64,000 nt of DNA, from NCBI GenBank assembly GCA_916700875.1, contig CAKAKS010000062.1, positions 7,094,373-7,158,372 of the forward strand. Reading direction: 5' to 3'. This DNA comes from Sebastes aleutianus (lineage: Eukaryota > Chordata > Actinopteri > Perciformes > Sebastidae). Below the pieces are notes generated by a model. It was not told the DNA's origin. It saw nothing but the letters and a program-made list of their open reading frames with translations, and ran no database searches. This document shows positions 1-12,085 of the stretch, piece by piece (the first letter of the stretch is position 1; every line of letters begins with the position of its first letter). A program made the position numbers and the translations under genes.

Positions 1-3000
1 CAGAAAAATGCAGACTCATGGAAAGTATGCATAAAGGGTTCAAAACATCTGCGAGAGAGAGCCCTCAATCACTTGACGATTTGACAGTGGGACAGCCCTA
101 AAGGCCTAACAGACTTTGCGGAGCGTGCCTCAAAGTCTGTGAGTCTGTGGTTGACCGGATTGGGCCATAACCCTGCATGATGTAACAACTAGGCCATAAA
201 TATGGGGTTCATTTTGTCCGTTAAAAGCAGAGACACGTGAGATCATAAAGGGCCAACAAAAACTGCAGCATCATTCCAAAATATAGCAAAGATCTACAAT
301 GAGAAATGCAAAGAAATGTGATTTGCATCTAAAGTCACAGCCTCAGCGTGACTGTCTTGTCTGTCTGACATTGTTTAGTAGATGTCCAGCTCTTTGTAAA
401 CTGATAAAGTAGAATATTTTGACTTAACATATCATTACTTTGGTTGTTGTGAGTTTAGATTTAGACCATCTCATTTGGGGAGGGCCTTTAGGCTACTCTG
501 AAAGACACAACTTCATGAACCACGTCTATTTGAACTGGGATGCAGCCAAAAAATGATATAACCAGTTGTCTTGATGCAGCAGATTATTCCTGGCATGGCT
601 TGGGTGTGGCTTTTCACACAGTAGAAACACCCTTACTGCTTTCCTTCCCTTAGTACATTCCTTTGGCCAACTGATAAAATCAGCAAAAATCGAATTGAAA
701 AGCGTACAGAGCTCTACAGAGAACAACATCCCAACTAACTGAGGCACTGTGGATTTGCTCATTTTACAAAAATACCCTCAGTCCACATCTGGCAGGGTGA
801 AGTGTCACTGTTATATTGTAACATGTCTAGAAACCCCGTCAGACGACTGAAGAGTCTGAAGAATCTGGCACCTCTTCGCCTACTTACTCATCTAACGACT
901 CATCTGCTCCTCCTCCCATCCCGTCTATCAACTCCTCCACCTACTCCCTCTTGTCACTTACAGTGAAAACTCAAGCTGTCCACAAGCTGTCACATGTGTC
1001 TTCTACTCTGTCTGCCAATCACCCTCTCGTTCAGCAGCCCAGACTCGGTTCCCCGACAGACAGACTGAGAGACTTTGTGTTAGCTGCTCATCACTGTTCC
1101 TGGTCATAAAATGGCAATTGTACAGCTGTATCCTGGGATATCAAATTTTCTGAGATGCCAGAGTGATAAGACTCTCTCAGAGACTTGTGTTGAAGGATAC
1201 AGGCCCATTTAAAGGGCAGATCCCAGCACTGACACAGTATATGACCGAGATATGGATACATAAATTTGTTAAGCTCCATTTAAACACCTGATCTGTTTGT
1301 TAACACACAGCGTTGTGAGAAAGTGAAACACACAGTTGCTCAAAATAATAAATATCTGCCATCTGTCTCAATTAATGACATTCCCTCTGAGAACAAGCGT
1401 CGACATGTGATGCCAGCAGAGTCGGTTTGGGTTAAAATAACAATCTCTCTGCGTGTATTTCTACAACATTTCTCAGGTGTACTATACTTGTGCTACACTA
1501 CAGAATATTGTACAAAATAGGTAAGGAAATTTGTGGCACAGGTTGTTTTTTCTTAGTGCATAGCCATTCTGCAATCAAACATTTGACTAATTTAAAATGT
1601 AGGACTTGAGGCTAAGTGTGCATTGTGCAGCTGCTGTGTTACTGCAGGCAGGTTTGCACACTGAACTTGGCTTTGGGGCCAAAAAAGGTGATTGAGATAT
1701 CCCTGAGAATGTACGTACAAACAACATATAAATGCCAGATATTTCAAAAAGCAGCTAAAACAACTTCCTCATTTGTCATTTGTCATGTGTAACTGTCATA
1801 TGTTTATGTTTAAAAACCGCAAACTGTCATACAGGTTCGTCTGTGTGAGTGTCAATACGTCTGTCTACACATGCATATGAATGTGTGTGGACACCCCATG
1901 TGCAAATGCATTGTGTGTTCTCTCGTGTGTCGCCTAAACACGGCTCTCTGCATCTTCAGTGTCTCACTTCTGCCTGCCAAATACTGATCGAAACTGACTC
2001 ATATCACTTTCAACATTATTAGCTAAGCACATTGGGAGCCTTTGTGGAAATTTTCCAACCCCGCTTCTACTGTATGAAGGATTATCTAAATGATCTCCAT
2101 TTAGAAAGGAGGAACAACGCAGCAGCACTGAGGCAAGCAAGTAAAAAGTCTGACTCCCACCTACCAAATACTGCACTGTTAACCATTAAGGGCTTATCAT
2201 CTACAGAGGAATTCTTATAGGGCTGACTTGGCAGCTTGATCAAAAGATTTATGTCTCAAGAAGACGCTTCACTGAAGATACAGTCGTATTTTCCTTGTAA
2301 CTTAGTTCTCCGTGTCCCAACTTGACCGAAATGTGTTTTCTAACTCGTATTTTTCTTGGTAAGCGGCCAATTATAGATTAAAACACTTAAGGACACAGCG
2401 AGGTAAAAGATTCCTCTGTGGTACAGTGCCAGCTGGGAGGGTTGGCTTGTTGTTATTGGCACTCTGTGTGTTTGTGAGAGAGAGAGATAAAGGGAGAGAT
2501 GGCATGTGCTTTCACTTAATTGCATAACGAAAACCTCTTGACTCCAATTGCTTATCTCTCTATCAAAATATAATTTGTACCGTGTTCTACGGCGCCTTAC
2601 TGATGTTTTTCAGTGACAAAATGAGGTTTCCGAACATCTGGATATCCCCTCCGCTATCCAAAGGTCAAAGATCCACTCTCCATTAGTGAAACATTTACTC
2701 TCTCTGCAACTGGAACTACGACATATTATCCTTACACATGATAATGAACTTTCATTTTCTGTCAGCATATTATTCTTTGGTCAGTCTGTCTAACAGTGCG
2801 GTCTAGAGCAAAATATGGCCAGATTACCATGAAATTCGGGTATGCTCTCCAGAGGATGAATGTTAATGTTTTTAACCATCTTTAACCATTTTCACTTGTG
2901 CAAAAGAAACATAAAAATCAAATTAGAATATTGCCATATAGCGCATATTGACTCAGCAGATGAATAATGGTGGATTTTTGACTTGTTTTAACTTTAAATA

Positions 3001-3047
3001 CAACTAAGCCTCGCTTGTTGATGCTAAACGTCAGACCGCTGACTCAC
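1..3047 (-). other. fam83g: fam83g intron 2 (partial), no exon seen
   Basis: This stretch follows the exon 2 donor and shows no FAM83-like frame on the minus strand. It is AT-rich unique-looking sequence with short low-complexity patches (for example GA-rich at 2474-2500). I see no recognisable gene or complete mobile element in it. Confidence 0.6.
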
Positions 3048-3215
3048 CTTGAGGTGCCCGGCATGCATGTTGGCCCTCTGACACATGGACCGGAAATGAG
3101 GTAGCGTTGTGCGTTCCAACAGGATGTAGACCGAAACCTTCCTCTTGACACCAGCATCTAGCAAATCCCTGAAGATGTCGACATCGGTGAACACATCCAT
3201 CACCACTGCTATTAC
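3048..3215 (-). CDS. fam83g: fam83g coding exon 2 (start of DUF1669 core)
   Basis: The acceptor is a TG-rich tract ending TCTCCAG (AG at 3216-3217 on the complement); the donor after 3048 is GTGAGT (3042-3047). The 168-bp exon encodes 56 residues with the FAM83 hallmark MDVFTDVDIFRDLLDAGVKRKV and ends MHAGHLK. Both junctions are phase 0. Confidence 0.92.
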
Positions 3216-3866
3216 CTGGAGACACACACACATGCAGGAAATACTCATGCCAAAAATCTTTATGTATGCAAGTAAGTAAGTAAACATGCGCACACTTTAT
3301 TACAGTAGGATCAAGCCTTAGGCGTTTAAACAGTATTTGCTCTTTTCTGCCAAAACAAATAAGAACTGTTCCACAGGTTTGAGTAAAATATGATCACACA
3401 AGTTTTCCTGTGTAAAAGAAACTTCTGATCACTTACGTATATGACCACATTTTTCTTTTATTTCTGTCAGAAGCTCTTCAAGAAAATGCCCATAATGTTT
3501 CAGTCAAGTAACACATAAACGTGTGCCTTCGAATGAGTCAGCTGCATGAGCAGGCAGAAGCACACACTCATATTTATGCACATAATCATGCAAATATCCA
3601 ACACAACAGATATGTGCCTGTGTTAACAGTGTGCAGCACTTCTTTTAGCCTCTGATAAGTGAGCTTAATCAACTTGCACTTTACTCTTGACTGTCTCATT
3701 TGGTCATACGTCTGTACTCTGACCTCATACTGAGTGAGAGCCATGGCTGCTCATGGTAACATTATGTCAACAGTAGGCTTCAGTTAATCTGTTGAATGGG
3801 TACACAGGACAGAGACATGATTGGAAACCAACATCACACACATTCATTGGTGCATAGGCAACACGG

Positions 3867-3901
<35 letters not shown>

Positions 3902-3936
3902 TGTATATATATATATATATATACACACAGTATACA

Positions 3937-3970
<34 letters not shown>

Positions 3971-6090
3971 GGGCTGTCAAAGTTAACGCGATAATAACGC
4001 ATTAACGCAAATTTGTTTTAACGCCACTAATTTCTCTAACGCATTAACGCAACTTGTGATTTTTAGGTTGTAACGGGCTCATATGAAACTAGAAAAACCT
4101 AAGGAATCCATTAATACCAACTATGTCATACTAGTTTGTCGCAAAGGAGGCTACATAACCCTGCAAACTTACATCAAATTTTGGCAAGAAAAAACTGGCA
4201 TCGCCATTTTCAAAGGGGTCCCTTGACCTCTGACCTCCAGATATGTGAATGAAAATGGGTTCTATGGGTACCAACGAGTCTCCCCTTTACAGACATGCCC
4301 ACTTCACTTTATGATAATCACATGCAGTTTGGGGCAAGTCATAGTCAAGTCAGCACATTGACACACTGACAGCTTTTGTTGCCTGTTGGGCTGCAGTTTG
4401 CCATGTAATGATTTGAGCATATTTTTTTATGCTAAATGCAGTACCTGTGAGGGTTTCTGGACAAAATTTGTCATTGTTTTGTGTAGTTAATTGATTTCCA
4501 ATAATAAATATATACATACATTTGCATAAAGCAATAATTTGCAATGAATACCTATTAAATATTTGAATCGATTGACAGCCCCTATATATATATATATATA
4601 TATACATATATTAAAACAATACAAAAATGTCTACTGTATATATTATTCTATATTGTAGTTATTGTGATACAAGCTTGGCCCAGTAATATTATTATACATA
4701 TATTTATTTTTTTTAATTTATTTTATTTCTTCATTTTAAAACTGTTCATTTTGCACTCAAGTTCTTAAAATGAGAAAATACTCATTTATTTCACAAGTAT
4801 TTCCTGTATTCACACAGGAAAACATGCTATATCGTGATATAGCCTATAATCGTTATCGAGATATGAAATGACCTATATCATTACTTTTTTGTAATATAAG
4901 ATTTGGGCCATATTGCCCAGCCCTACTATATAAACCTATCTATACTAAGCAGACAGAGCAAAACAGAGATTAGGCTAATATTGTCATAACAAGTATTTCA
5001 AATGATTGTATTGTATTTCAACTGTTTAATTTTAGGTTATTTTATGGCTTTATAGTGCTTTACGTGGAATGAGTTAATCTATCGGAGGGTATAGTAGTTT
5101 AATTTAATTGGAAAGTGAAAATCAAGGTTTAAACAGATTCTTTTTCTACATTAACACCTATTCAGGATTGGAGTTAAACAAAATTAATAAATAAATAATG
5201 TCGATAAAGGTCAACTAAAGGGATGTAAATATGTCCTTTTTTTTGTCTGTAAAATAGAATGGATAATTGTGTAAGCGAATGTGTCTAAATGGCTATCTAA
5301 TTGTATGCGCGTGTGGATATAGACATATGTATATACTGTATGTATATATATCTATATATGAGGTTGGTTGTATGTATATAAATATGAATATGTATGTATA
5401 TGAATATGAACTTATCTCTTGACACTGCACTATTACAACGGGTAGTACTTTTTTTTTTTAAATTATTTTTATTTTTCTTATGTTTCTTTTTTTGTTTTAT
5501 ATATGTTGTTGCTGCTGTTTGTATGTCTCTTTTACAAGTATGTGTATGTATTCCTTTAACCTTAAATAATTTTTTTTTTAAAAAAACACCTATTCGGTCC
5601 ATTAGTGGCCCCAACATACCTTCTGCGCCTGCGCAATCATTTTGCGGACCACCTCTTTGATGTGCACCTGACCCTCCAGCGGCGGCTGCGCGTACACAGT
5701 GGTGCGCGTCACCCCCCGGTAAGAAGCGGAGTCCGGCCAGCCGAGGTCCATCTGCGGAATGGACGTGTCCGACAGCTCGGGCCAGTATTGCAGCGACAGC
5801 GGCAGCGGCGGCTCGTCTTCATCCTCCTCGGCCTCGTACCCCTCCGGGTAGAGCTCGGAGCCCGGGTCGTAGGGCTCTACCAGCTCCGCAAGAGTCTCGA
5901 GCTCCAGGTCCGAGAGGAAGTCCCGCACGCCTCGAGCCTCGAGGAACTTAACGAACTCCTCGCGACCATCCTGGAGGAAAGCCTCGAGCGCGAGCCGCTG
6001 GTCCTCGCAGTACAAGAACTCCGGTTTGGACTCGTGCGTCCGCGGGTTCACGTGGTTGTTGTCCAGGCACTGGATCTGGGACAGAGCCAT
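3048..6090 (-). CDS. fam83g: fam83g (PAWS1-like), 5' part: coding exons 1 and 2, gene runs off the left edge
   Basis: The coding parts are 5620-6090 (exon 1, 157 codons) and 3048-3215 (exon 2, 56 codons), joined by a phase-0 intron. Together they give the first 213 residues of a FAM83 protein: an N-terminal segment starting MALSQIQCLDNNHVN, an acidic stretch (about residues 88-97), then the start of the DUF1669 pseudo-phospholipase-D domain (SIPQMDLGWPD, YRGVTR, then VFTDVDIF in exon 2). From family knowledge, FAM83G/PAWS1 is a cytoplasmic/nuclear scaffold that binds casein kinase 1 alpha and SMAD1 and acts in BMP and Wnt signalling. The N-terminal sequence and the neighbouring grap gene favour FAM83G over other FAM83 members; this is from memory, not an alignment. 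No later exon is visible between 1 and 3047, so the third coding exon should lie outside the window. Confidence 0.9.
3869..3968. repeat. (TA)n microsatellite, fam83g intron 1
   Basis: A nearly pure TA run of about 100 bp, broken by two short CTGTATA/ACACAGTATACAG interruptions. It directly abuts the left end of the hAT-like element that follows. Confidence 0.95.
3969..4584 (+). mobile_element. hAT-like miniature element, TAGGGCTGTCAA family, copy 1
   Basis: It starts TAGGGCTGTCAAAGTTAACG and ends ATTGACAGCCCCTA, an inverted match of the start with one extra C. The interior matches the copies at 35321 and 40296 over long stretches (for example CTATGTCATACTAG and CAGTACCTGTGAGGGTTTCTGG). There is no transposase frame, so it is non-autonomous. 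It sits inside a TA microsatellite, so its target duplication cannot be read. Confidence 0.8.
4585..4610. repeat. (TA)n microsatellite, right-hand remnant
   Basis: A short TA run at the right end of the hAT-like element. It is probably the other half of the TA tract at 3869-3968, split by the insertion. Confidence 0.8.
4780..4926. mobile_element. Right end of a hAT-like miniature element (…GCCCAGCCCTA)
   Basis: The sequence ends GGGCCATATTGCCCAGCCCTA and carries several ATCGTGATAT/TATCGAGATATG motifs, typical of fish miniature elements beginning TAGGGCTGGGCAATAT. I could not place the left end; TA-rich sequence upstream (4612-4700) may belong to it. Confidence 0.5.
4927..5619. other. fam83g: fam83g intron 1, AT-rich unique sequence
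   Basis: AT-rich intron sequence with a TA/TATG-rich patch (about 5320-5410) and poly-T runs (5450-5500, 5570-5585). No exon or intact mobile element is seen. Confidence 0.5.
5620..6090 (-). CDS. fam83g: fam83g coding exon 1
   Basis: The ATG is the reverse complement of 6088-6090. The exon ends at 5620 with AAG followed by the donor GTATGT (5614-5619). The donor falls exactly after codon 157, so the intron is phase 0. The exon is much more GC- and CpG-rich than its AT-rich surroundings, which suggests a CpG-island promoter or first exon. Its last residues (VVRKMIAQAQK) run straight into exon 2 (VIAVVMD), as in FAM83 proteins. Confidence 0.92.
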
Positions 6091-6260
6091 GATGTCTCCA
6101 GAAACAAAATGAAAAACACTAAAAACTTTACGCAGCTCCTCTCCTAAACTCCTGCAGAAAGAAAACTGCTTAAAAGTGTTGTAATTGCTCCTCTGTGGTT
6201 CAACCAGGTGAGCAGTTCAGCTCCAGACTTGTTGCTCATCACTTCATGTAGTCCCTTAAT
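6091..6260 (-). promoter_or_regulatory. fam83g: fam83g 5' UTR / promoter region (inferred)
   Basis: This is the sequence immediately upstream of the fam83g ATG. No TATA box or start site can be assigned by eye. The placement rests only on its position next to the GC-rich first exon, and a further untranslated exon upstream cannot be excluded. Confidence 0.4.
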
Positions 6261-6339
6261 GTAGTTCCTTTGACCCGCCATGGTGCGTTAACACTGCGCC
6301 ATTGTCCTTCCAGGTCCAAATGAAGGACCTGACCGACCA

Positions 6340-6347
6340 GAGAGACA

Positions 6348-6383
<36 letters not shown>

Positions 6384-6384
6384 C
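6340..6384. repeat. (GA)n microsatellite upstream of fam83g
   Basis: A GA-repeat tract with a few AGAC interruptions, about 250 bp upstream of the fam83g start codon. Confidence 0.95.
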
Positions 6385-6640
6385 ACCCGGCTGCGGCTCC
6401 GCCCGACAGGTGTGACCCTGATAGGCAAAACATCCACCCACTCACAGAAACATGCTCACCTTTACCACGTCACTGTAGGGCTTTTCTACTGTGTGTGTGT
6501 GTGTGTGGAGTGATGAATAGAGATTAAGTGATTAATGAGGCAACTTCTCCCTTGTCAAAACATCATTAAATCATTAGAGTGCCATTGCCTGAAAACAATC
6601 AGCAGATACTGGGCTGTTTGACCTGTTCTGACATGTTTCT

Positions 6641-8033
6641 TAAAGGGATAGTTCAGGTGTTTTTGAAGTGGGGTTGTATGAAGTGCTTGTCCATAGTTAG
6701 TGTATTACTGGGGCTGTATTCAAAACCGCCTACTACATACTACTGACGAACGCAGTATACAGTACATACTGCACACTACTGACAAACGCAGCATACAGTA
6801 CATACTGCACACTGTGTTCCTGAGGAGTATGCAGTATGCAACGGTTAAAGCGATGTATTATGCAGTATGCTAGACCAGGCTTTAGCCTTTTAACCAGCTC
6901 TTAAAGCAATGGATAAAAAAAAAAAAAAACTCATACCACTATTGCAATATTTCCCTTCTAAACTCCGAAAACGTCAGAGCAAATGTTCGATTTGCCATCT
7001 AATATTGTAAAACTCTAAACATTTGAAATCTACACAGTTGATTTTCTTGCCTCAAAAAGTTTCAGAAGTAAATTTAGTGATGAAATAGCTACGAAAAATT
7101 TAACTGGCTGCCTCTGTTGTTGTAACCGTAGCCTGTACCGTTCCAGCGCTTTGCATTGTGGGATACAGTAGGCGAGGTAAACTGGTCCGATGCATACTGG
7201 AGATTTTTACCAAATCAGTACGACATCCGGGTACTTTTGGCATATTGTAGATTTTTCTTTTGTTCGCATACTGCATACTAGATGCTACATTTCGGTCAAA
7301 TCAGTACGTACTACTAGTATAGTATGCGGTTTTGAATACAGCCCTACAGTAGATGACGGTCGGTACGCCCCCAGTTTGGAGAAACCAGAGTTACCGCACG
7401 GAATCAAAGCAATGTACTGCTGTGGACGGGGCAGCAAAAACATATTTTAGCCACCTAAAAGAAAGGCCCACCTAAAATAATCAATATCACAGACACAATA
7501 TTTACAATATTTTCACTGCTTTACCTTGCAGTGAGACAACTATACAGTCTTATGTTTCCAACAGGGAACTGAAGTTTTTATCTATGTTCTCCCCAAAGCA
7601 ACCAGACTCCATTGAGAAAAGCAGTAATTTTACCTAACACAATAATACAAACAAACAGATCAAGGCAGTGGTAGACCAGCGACTCCCATTTTCTGCAATG
7701 TAAAATTACAGGTTTTTCAATGGAGTCTGTAGGCTTTGGCTAGAGCAGAGATGGATACAACGGCTTCAGTTTGTCGATGGAAAGGACTGTCTGGCAGCAA
7801 AGTAAAGCAGTGAAAATATTCTAAATATAGCGTACACTTAAACTGTTATTGATTTTTTTCTTTCTAGGTGGCTAAAATACGTTTATAATACGTCCACAGC
7901 AGTACATTGCTTTGCGTCTGTGCGGTAACTCCTATATCTGCTTCTGCAAACTGGGGGCGTTCCGACCGTCGTCTGCTGTAGGTAATAAGTACGTTATACA
8001 ACCCCCGCTTAAAAACACCCAATCATCCCTTTA
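6641..8033. mobile_element. Foldback / inverted-repeat element, TAAAGGGATAGTTCAGGTG family
   Basis: The left end TAAAGGGATAGTTCAGGTGTTTTTGAAGTGGGGGTTGTAT-like sequence is mirrored at the right end, which reads as far as CACCCAATCATCCCTTTA at 8016-8033. Internal arms also mirror each other (GACGGTCGGTACGCCCCC near 7357 and GGGGGCGTTCCGACCGTCGTC near 7953), so most of the element folds back on itself. It has no coding capacity. A second element lies inside it at 6711-7344. Confidence 0.75.
6711..7344. mobile_element. Nested inverted-repeat element, GGGCTGTATTCAAAACCGC ends
   Basis: The left end GGGCTGTATTCAAAACCGC is exactly mirrored at the right end GCGGTTTTGAATACAGCCC (7326-7344). The interior carries repeated AGTATACAGTACATACTGCACAC motifs. 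It interrupts the left half of the larger foldback element, so it is the younger insertion. Confidence 0.8.
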
Positions 8034-9023
8034 ATGCTCTGCCAAGACAACACATTCTCACTCCCTTCTCGTCAAATACCAAGGCTTGGTCAGTGGCCCT
8101 ACGCTTCAAACTGACGCTCTAGGTAGGCTACTCCTCTAGCGTCAGTTTCCGTATTTAAAAGAGATCAAAATGAAGCACATAATTACTTTATAGAAAGGCA
8201 AAAACAAGATGAAGAGATTAGGATGGGACTAATGAGATGTAAAAACATTAACTGTAGGGAACAGATCGTAAACTTTTAATTTTCTTAAAACCAAAAACTA
8301 CACGTTCACCTACCCAGGTCATCATGACTGACTTTTGAACTCTTTTGTATTACTTTGACGTTCTGTAAGAACCGAGGAGCACTCAGTGTGTGTAATATTA
8401 TGCAAGAGCTTCAACTACATTCCCAGACTTGATAATACTAAAAAGTTAATTAGAGTTAAATTTATGCAACCCTTCACAATGAAAGACAACGAAACAAGTC
8501 TTCTCAAGAACACACAGCCTCAAGGTTATAAGCCATATTTTATTATGAACTTTAAATTACTTCAAATTGCTACATCCACACTTGATTATCAGTAAATCAC
8601 AGTCACATGATGCAGCCTGCATTGATGTGTTGTGTAATTACACGTCATTAGCTATAAAACAGCGATAAAGAGATTACGACAAAGGCTGTCTATTACTTTA
8701 GAGTATAGGGAGGTTTTATAACCTGCCGCTCACTGTGACATGTTCATCAGTCAGTGTGTCTACATGCATGCACATGTACTGTGATCACCTACGATGTGTT
8801 CTTGGGCTAAAAGGAAAAAGGAAAAACTGTGGGAAGTGGTCAGATCTTGTGGTAAATGTTTGTTGCACTGGCAAAGTAACAGAATGATGCAAACTCTCCT
8901 AGTTGTTAGTTTTGCTGCCATAGTGTAATTCTACAATTTACCTGAGTCATCATTGAGTCAGACCATAAAATGACTGTAACTGTGATGACTTTCCAGAGTT
9001 GGAAAATGACACATAAAATTGCA
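8034..9023. other. Intergenic, nothing recognised
   Basis: AT-rich sequence between two inverted-repeat elements. A small inverted match is visible around 8075-8150 (CAAACTGACGCTCTAGGTAG / CTCTAGCGTCAGTTTC). Otherwise I see no gene or repeat structure. Confidence 0.4.
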
Positions 9024-9793
9024 GGTGACACTTTATAATAATTTATAAATGGGAAATTGTTAGTTAATTCAACTTTGGTTAATAGTTATTTTACTGTTAA
9101 CAAACAATGAAATTATAATTAATGTTTACTACTTATTAGTAATTCTACAATTGTATTAATTTATTATTTCATTATTATTTTATCATTAGTTTTGTGTAAT
9201 ATGAAATAATCAGTTTATAAATTAGAGAGACGTTAACAATTACATTCTGATTACATTAGTAAACTATTAACTGTTTATTGTTGCACACATTATACATTTT
9301 TTTATACTATATTAAGTATTTGTTAATGGTAATCAAATTGTTTATAAACCATTAAGAAATCATTTGTAAAACATTTATAAACATTTCATAGATAGATGGA
9401 ACCGGAAACCAATTGTTAACCATTGACAAAGTATTAACTATCTAACTAACCTTTATAGATGTTTTACAAAGTATTTATTAACCATGTAACAATGTATTTC
9501 AATCATCAGCTGCAACTTTATAATAGTTATCCAAATAATGTTTATAGATGGTTTACAAACAATTACTTGCTTTACAAATCATTTCGTTATCATTAACAAA
9601 GACTTAATACAGTATATTAAAGTTTATAATGTGTGCAACTATAAACTGTTAAAATAACATAAATTATGGCATTACTAATACATTTTAAAAAGTAAAAAGT
9701 TAATTTAATTAATCATCATTTCATTTCAGTAAAATAATTCTAATTAACTATCAATTTGTAATTTATTAATGATAGTTATTATAAAGTGTTACC
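9024..9793. mobile_element. AT-rich inverted-repeat element, GGTGACACTTTATAAT ends
   Basis: GGTGACACTTTATAAT at the left is mirrored by ATTATAAAGTGTTACC at the right. The 770-bp interior is over 75% A+T by eye, and its arms mirror each other (TTAATGGTAATCAAATTG-type and GTTTATAAACCATT-type motifs). There is no open frame. It is a non-autonomous foldback element of a kind common in fish. Confidence 0.75.
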
Positions 9794-11610
9794 AGTGTTT
9801 TTTCTTCTCACTGGTACCTGTATTAACGCACTAACGTAGCCCCATTTCTTTTTAACACAGTGCCGGTGTTGGTCTGAATGTCTGCTTACAGAGGCAGAGT
9901 TAGTAGCTGCACACCAGAGCGATCGAACGTGTCAAACAGGATGTGTCTAGTTGCTTGCACACATCATGTCAGCTCCGGTGACGCACCTGTCCAGGTCTGC
10001 ATATTAGAGGATGGAGGGAAGTGACAGAGCGTGGTTGGTCTTCCTGATGGGCAGCATTACTTGAGGCACCATTAAATATTGCAGACTTCCTCTCTGTCTG
10101 GCTGTCACCGCTGATCTCACGTTTAGTGAATCACTGGGTGAATCACTAGCTGGTGTCGTGCTGACTCATCAAGTACCCATCTCGTCTTTTGATGCATTGA
10201 CATGCTGATATAACTGATTATTATCTGATAAACTGGTTCACCTGGTGTCCGACTGGTTTGCAGGCTGATTGTGGTCACTTCATCTTCCACAGTCAGGGCC
10301 TCAACAACCCGAGGCTGTCAGTCAGTCAAACCGGTTCAACCGTCTTGCACTTGCGTCTAACGTCTGTGACTATCATTGACGCCGCTTGCTCTTTTACTGT
10401 CACTTTCATTCGTATTGTGACTCACTGCTTCCTCACCCTGCTCTTCCATCTTTCATTAGTGTCATCTGCTTCCGCCTGCCTGTTTTTGTCCCTCACGGTA
10501 GCATATTTTTCACCCTTTAACATTTTCTAATCTCCGTCCTGTCTCGTTTCGCTGCTGTCTCATACCTCCGCTTCAGTTTCCCTCCTGTTTATCTCACTTT
10601 CTCCCTCTCATCTGTTACTTTCCACTGCTTTCTCCGCGACAGCTTGTCAGTGGCGTTTAGTATTCTTACGTTGTCTCACTTCTAGTGTATGACACAGATA
10701 TGTCATAATGAATGTGTGTCTGTGTCACACACATTTATAAACCACACACACACACACACACTTCAAAGTGACTCGGCAGTTTTAAAAAAAGAACAGTGGA
10801 AGAAAAACAGGCAGTACTATTTCTGGTACACCTTTTAACTCCTTTCTTCTTCATCCCCTGCTGGATGCTGGTGGTTTATTGACTAACTGTCATTGGCGAG
10901 CCAGAGGTGACTCTGTCAGCGGGAATGAGAGAAGTGGTTTGTTAAAAAAACACAAGAGGAGTCAAAAGAGTGAAAGAAAACCGAACAGAAGTGATTCAGT
11001 TCAGGCTAATTATAGGATGTAACCTGTAACTCTGTTTTCCTGCCTCATTTCAAACATAACATCCTGGTGAGAGAAGCAGCGCTGCATTCCTCACATAGCG
11101 CCAGTCTAAGTGTCAGAGCACACTGTGCTTACATCCTTATTGACATAACTGTATTGTGTGCGTGTGTGTGTGTGTCTGTCTGTCATCAAGTGCTGTTCAG
11201 TTGCACACACATTGACACACTTAAGACGTAGTACTTCTTGTTGTCAACAAGAACTGCATGCCAATGAGATCTCTCCTGGCTTGTACCTGAGATACGATGA
11301 CATATTTATAATCAAATAGTCACACACTAATTATTATTATTACTACCATATTAATATTGTAACACAGTATTAAAGAAGTGTGTGTAGGGGTGCAAGTAAT
11401 GATTATTTTCATCATCAATTAAACAGTTTTCATCACTATTGTATATATTTTTTCTTTTAGTTTATAAAATATTAGAAAACAGTAGACAATTCCCAAGTTA
11501 GTTATCCAACTAACCATACAAACTGCAAAGACATTAATAAATTCTCATGATGTGGAGTAAAGAGAAGCTGGAACCGGCATGAATTGACATTTTTGCTTGA
11601 TAAATGACTT
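9794..11610. other. Intergenic, short microsatellites only
   Basis: The region holds a (CA)n tract (about 10743-10761) and a (TG)n tract (about 11158-11175). The 90-codon frame at 10258-10530 has no similarity I recognise and lacks exon signals. No gene is called. Confidence 0.4.
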
Positions 11611-12030
11611 TAAAGGACCAGTGTGTACGATTTTTGGGGATCTATTAGCAGAAATGGAATATAGTGTATTATCACCTACAAACTAAGAATCGTGTTTTCG
11701 TTAGCTTAGAATGAGCGGTTTATTTATATATTTATAGGAGGCTCTAGAGAGAGTCTTTCATGTTTTTACGTCATCTGAAGGCCACCAAAGTTCTCCGACA
11801 CGCTTGTGAAACTACGGTAACGTGAGCCGCAGAGTTCAAAACCGTGTTACCGCCAGCCGCCGTCTGACTTCCACTGCTCCTAAAAGTAGTGTTACAATGG
11901 TAAGGATGGGCTCTGAGCGAGGCGAGCGGCGTTACCACGATTTTGCACTCGGTGGCTCACGTAACCGCAGTCTTGGAAAGGGAGGAGTGAGCAGAGGGGT
12001 ACTCAGTTGGTTGCAATCTGCAACCACATA
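11611..12030 (+). mobile_element. Truncated copy of the TAAAGGA(A/C)CAGTGTGTA repeat family
   Basis: It starts TAAAGGACCAGTGTGTACGATT and shares GGGGATCTATTAGCAGAAATGG with the copy at 56028. It also shares the later segment GGGGTACTCAGTTGGTTGCA. The right terminal repeat seen in the 56-kb copy is missing here, so this copy is 3'-truncated. Confidence 0.75.
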
Positions 12031-12053
12031 CAAAAAATAGTTTTTGATTAATT

Positions 12054-12085
12054 TTCATCTGCTTGTCAGCTGACAAGCAGATGAA
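12054..12085. repeat. Perfect 32-bp palindrome
   Basis: The sequence TTCATCTGCTTGTCAG is followed immediately by its exact reverse complement, with no spacer (centre between 12069 and 12070). It could form a cruciform. It lies just beyond the truncated end of the preceding repeat. Confidence 0.95.

Noticed and set aside
5605..6147. A 180-codon plus-strand frame across fam83g exon 1
   Set aside because: It is the antisense of a GC-rich coding exon. The minus-strand frame has family motifs and a splice donor; this one has neither.
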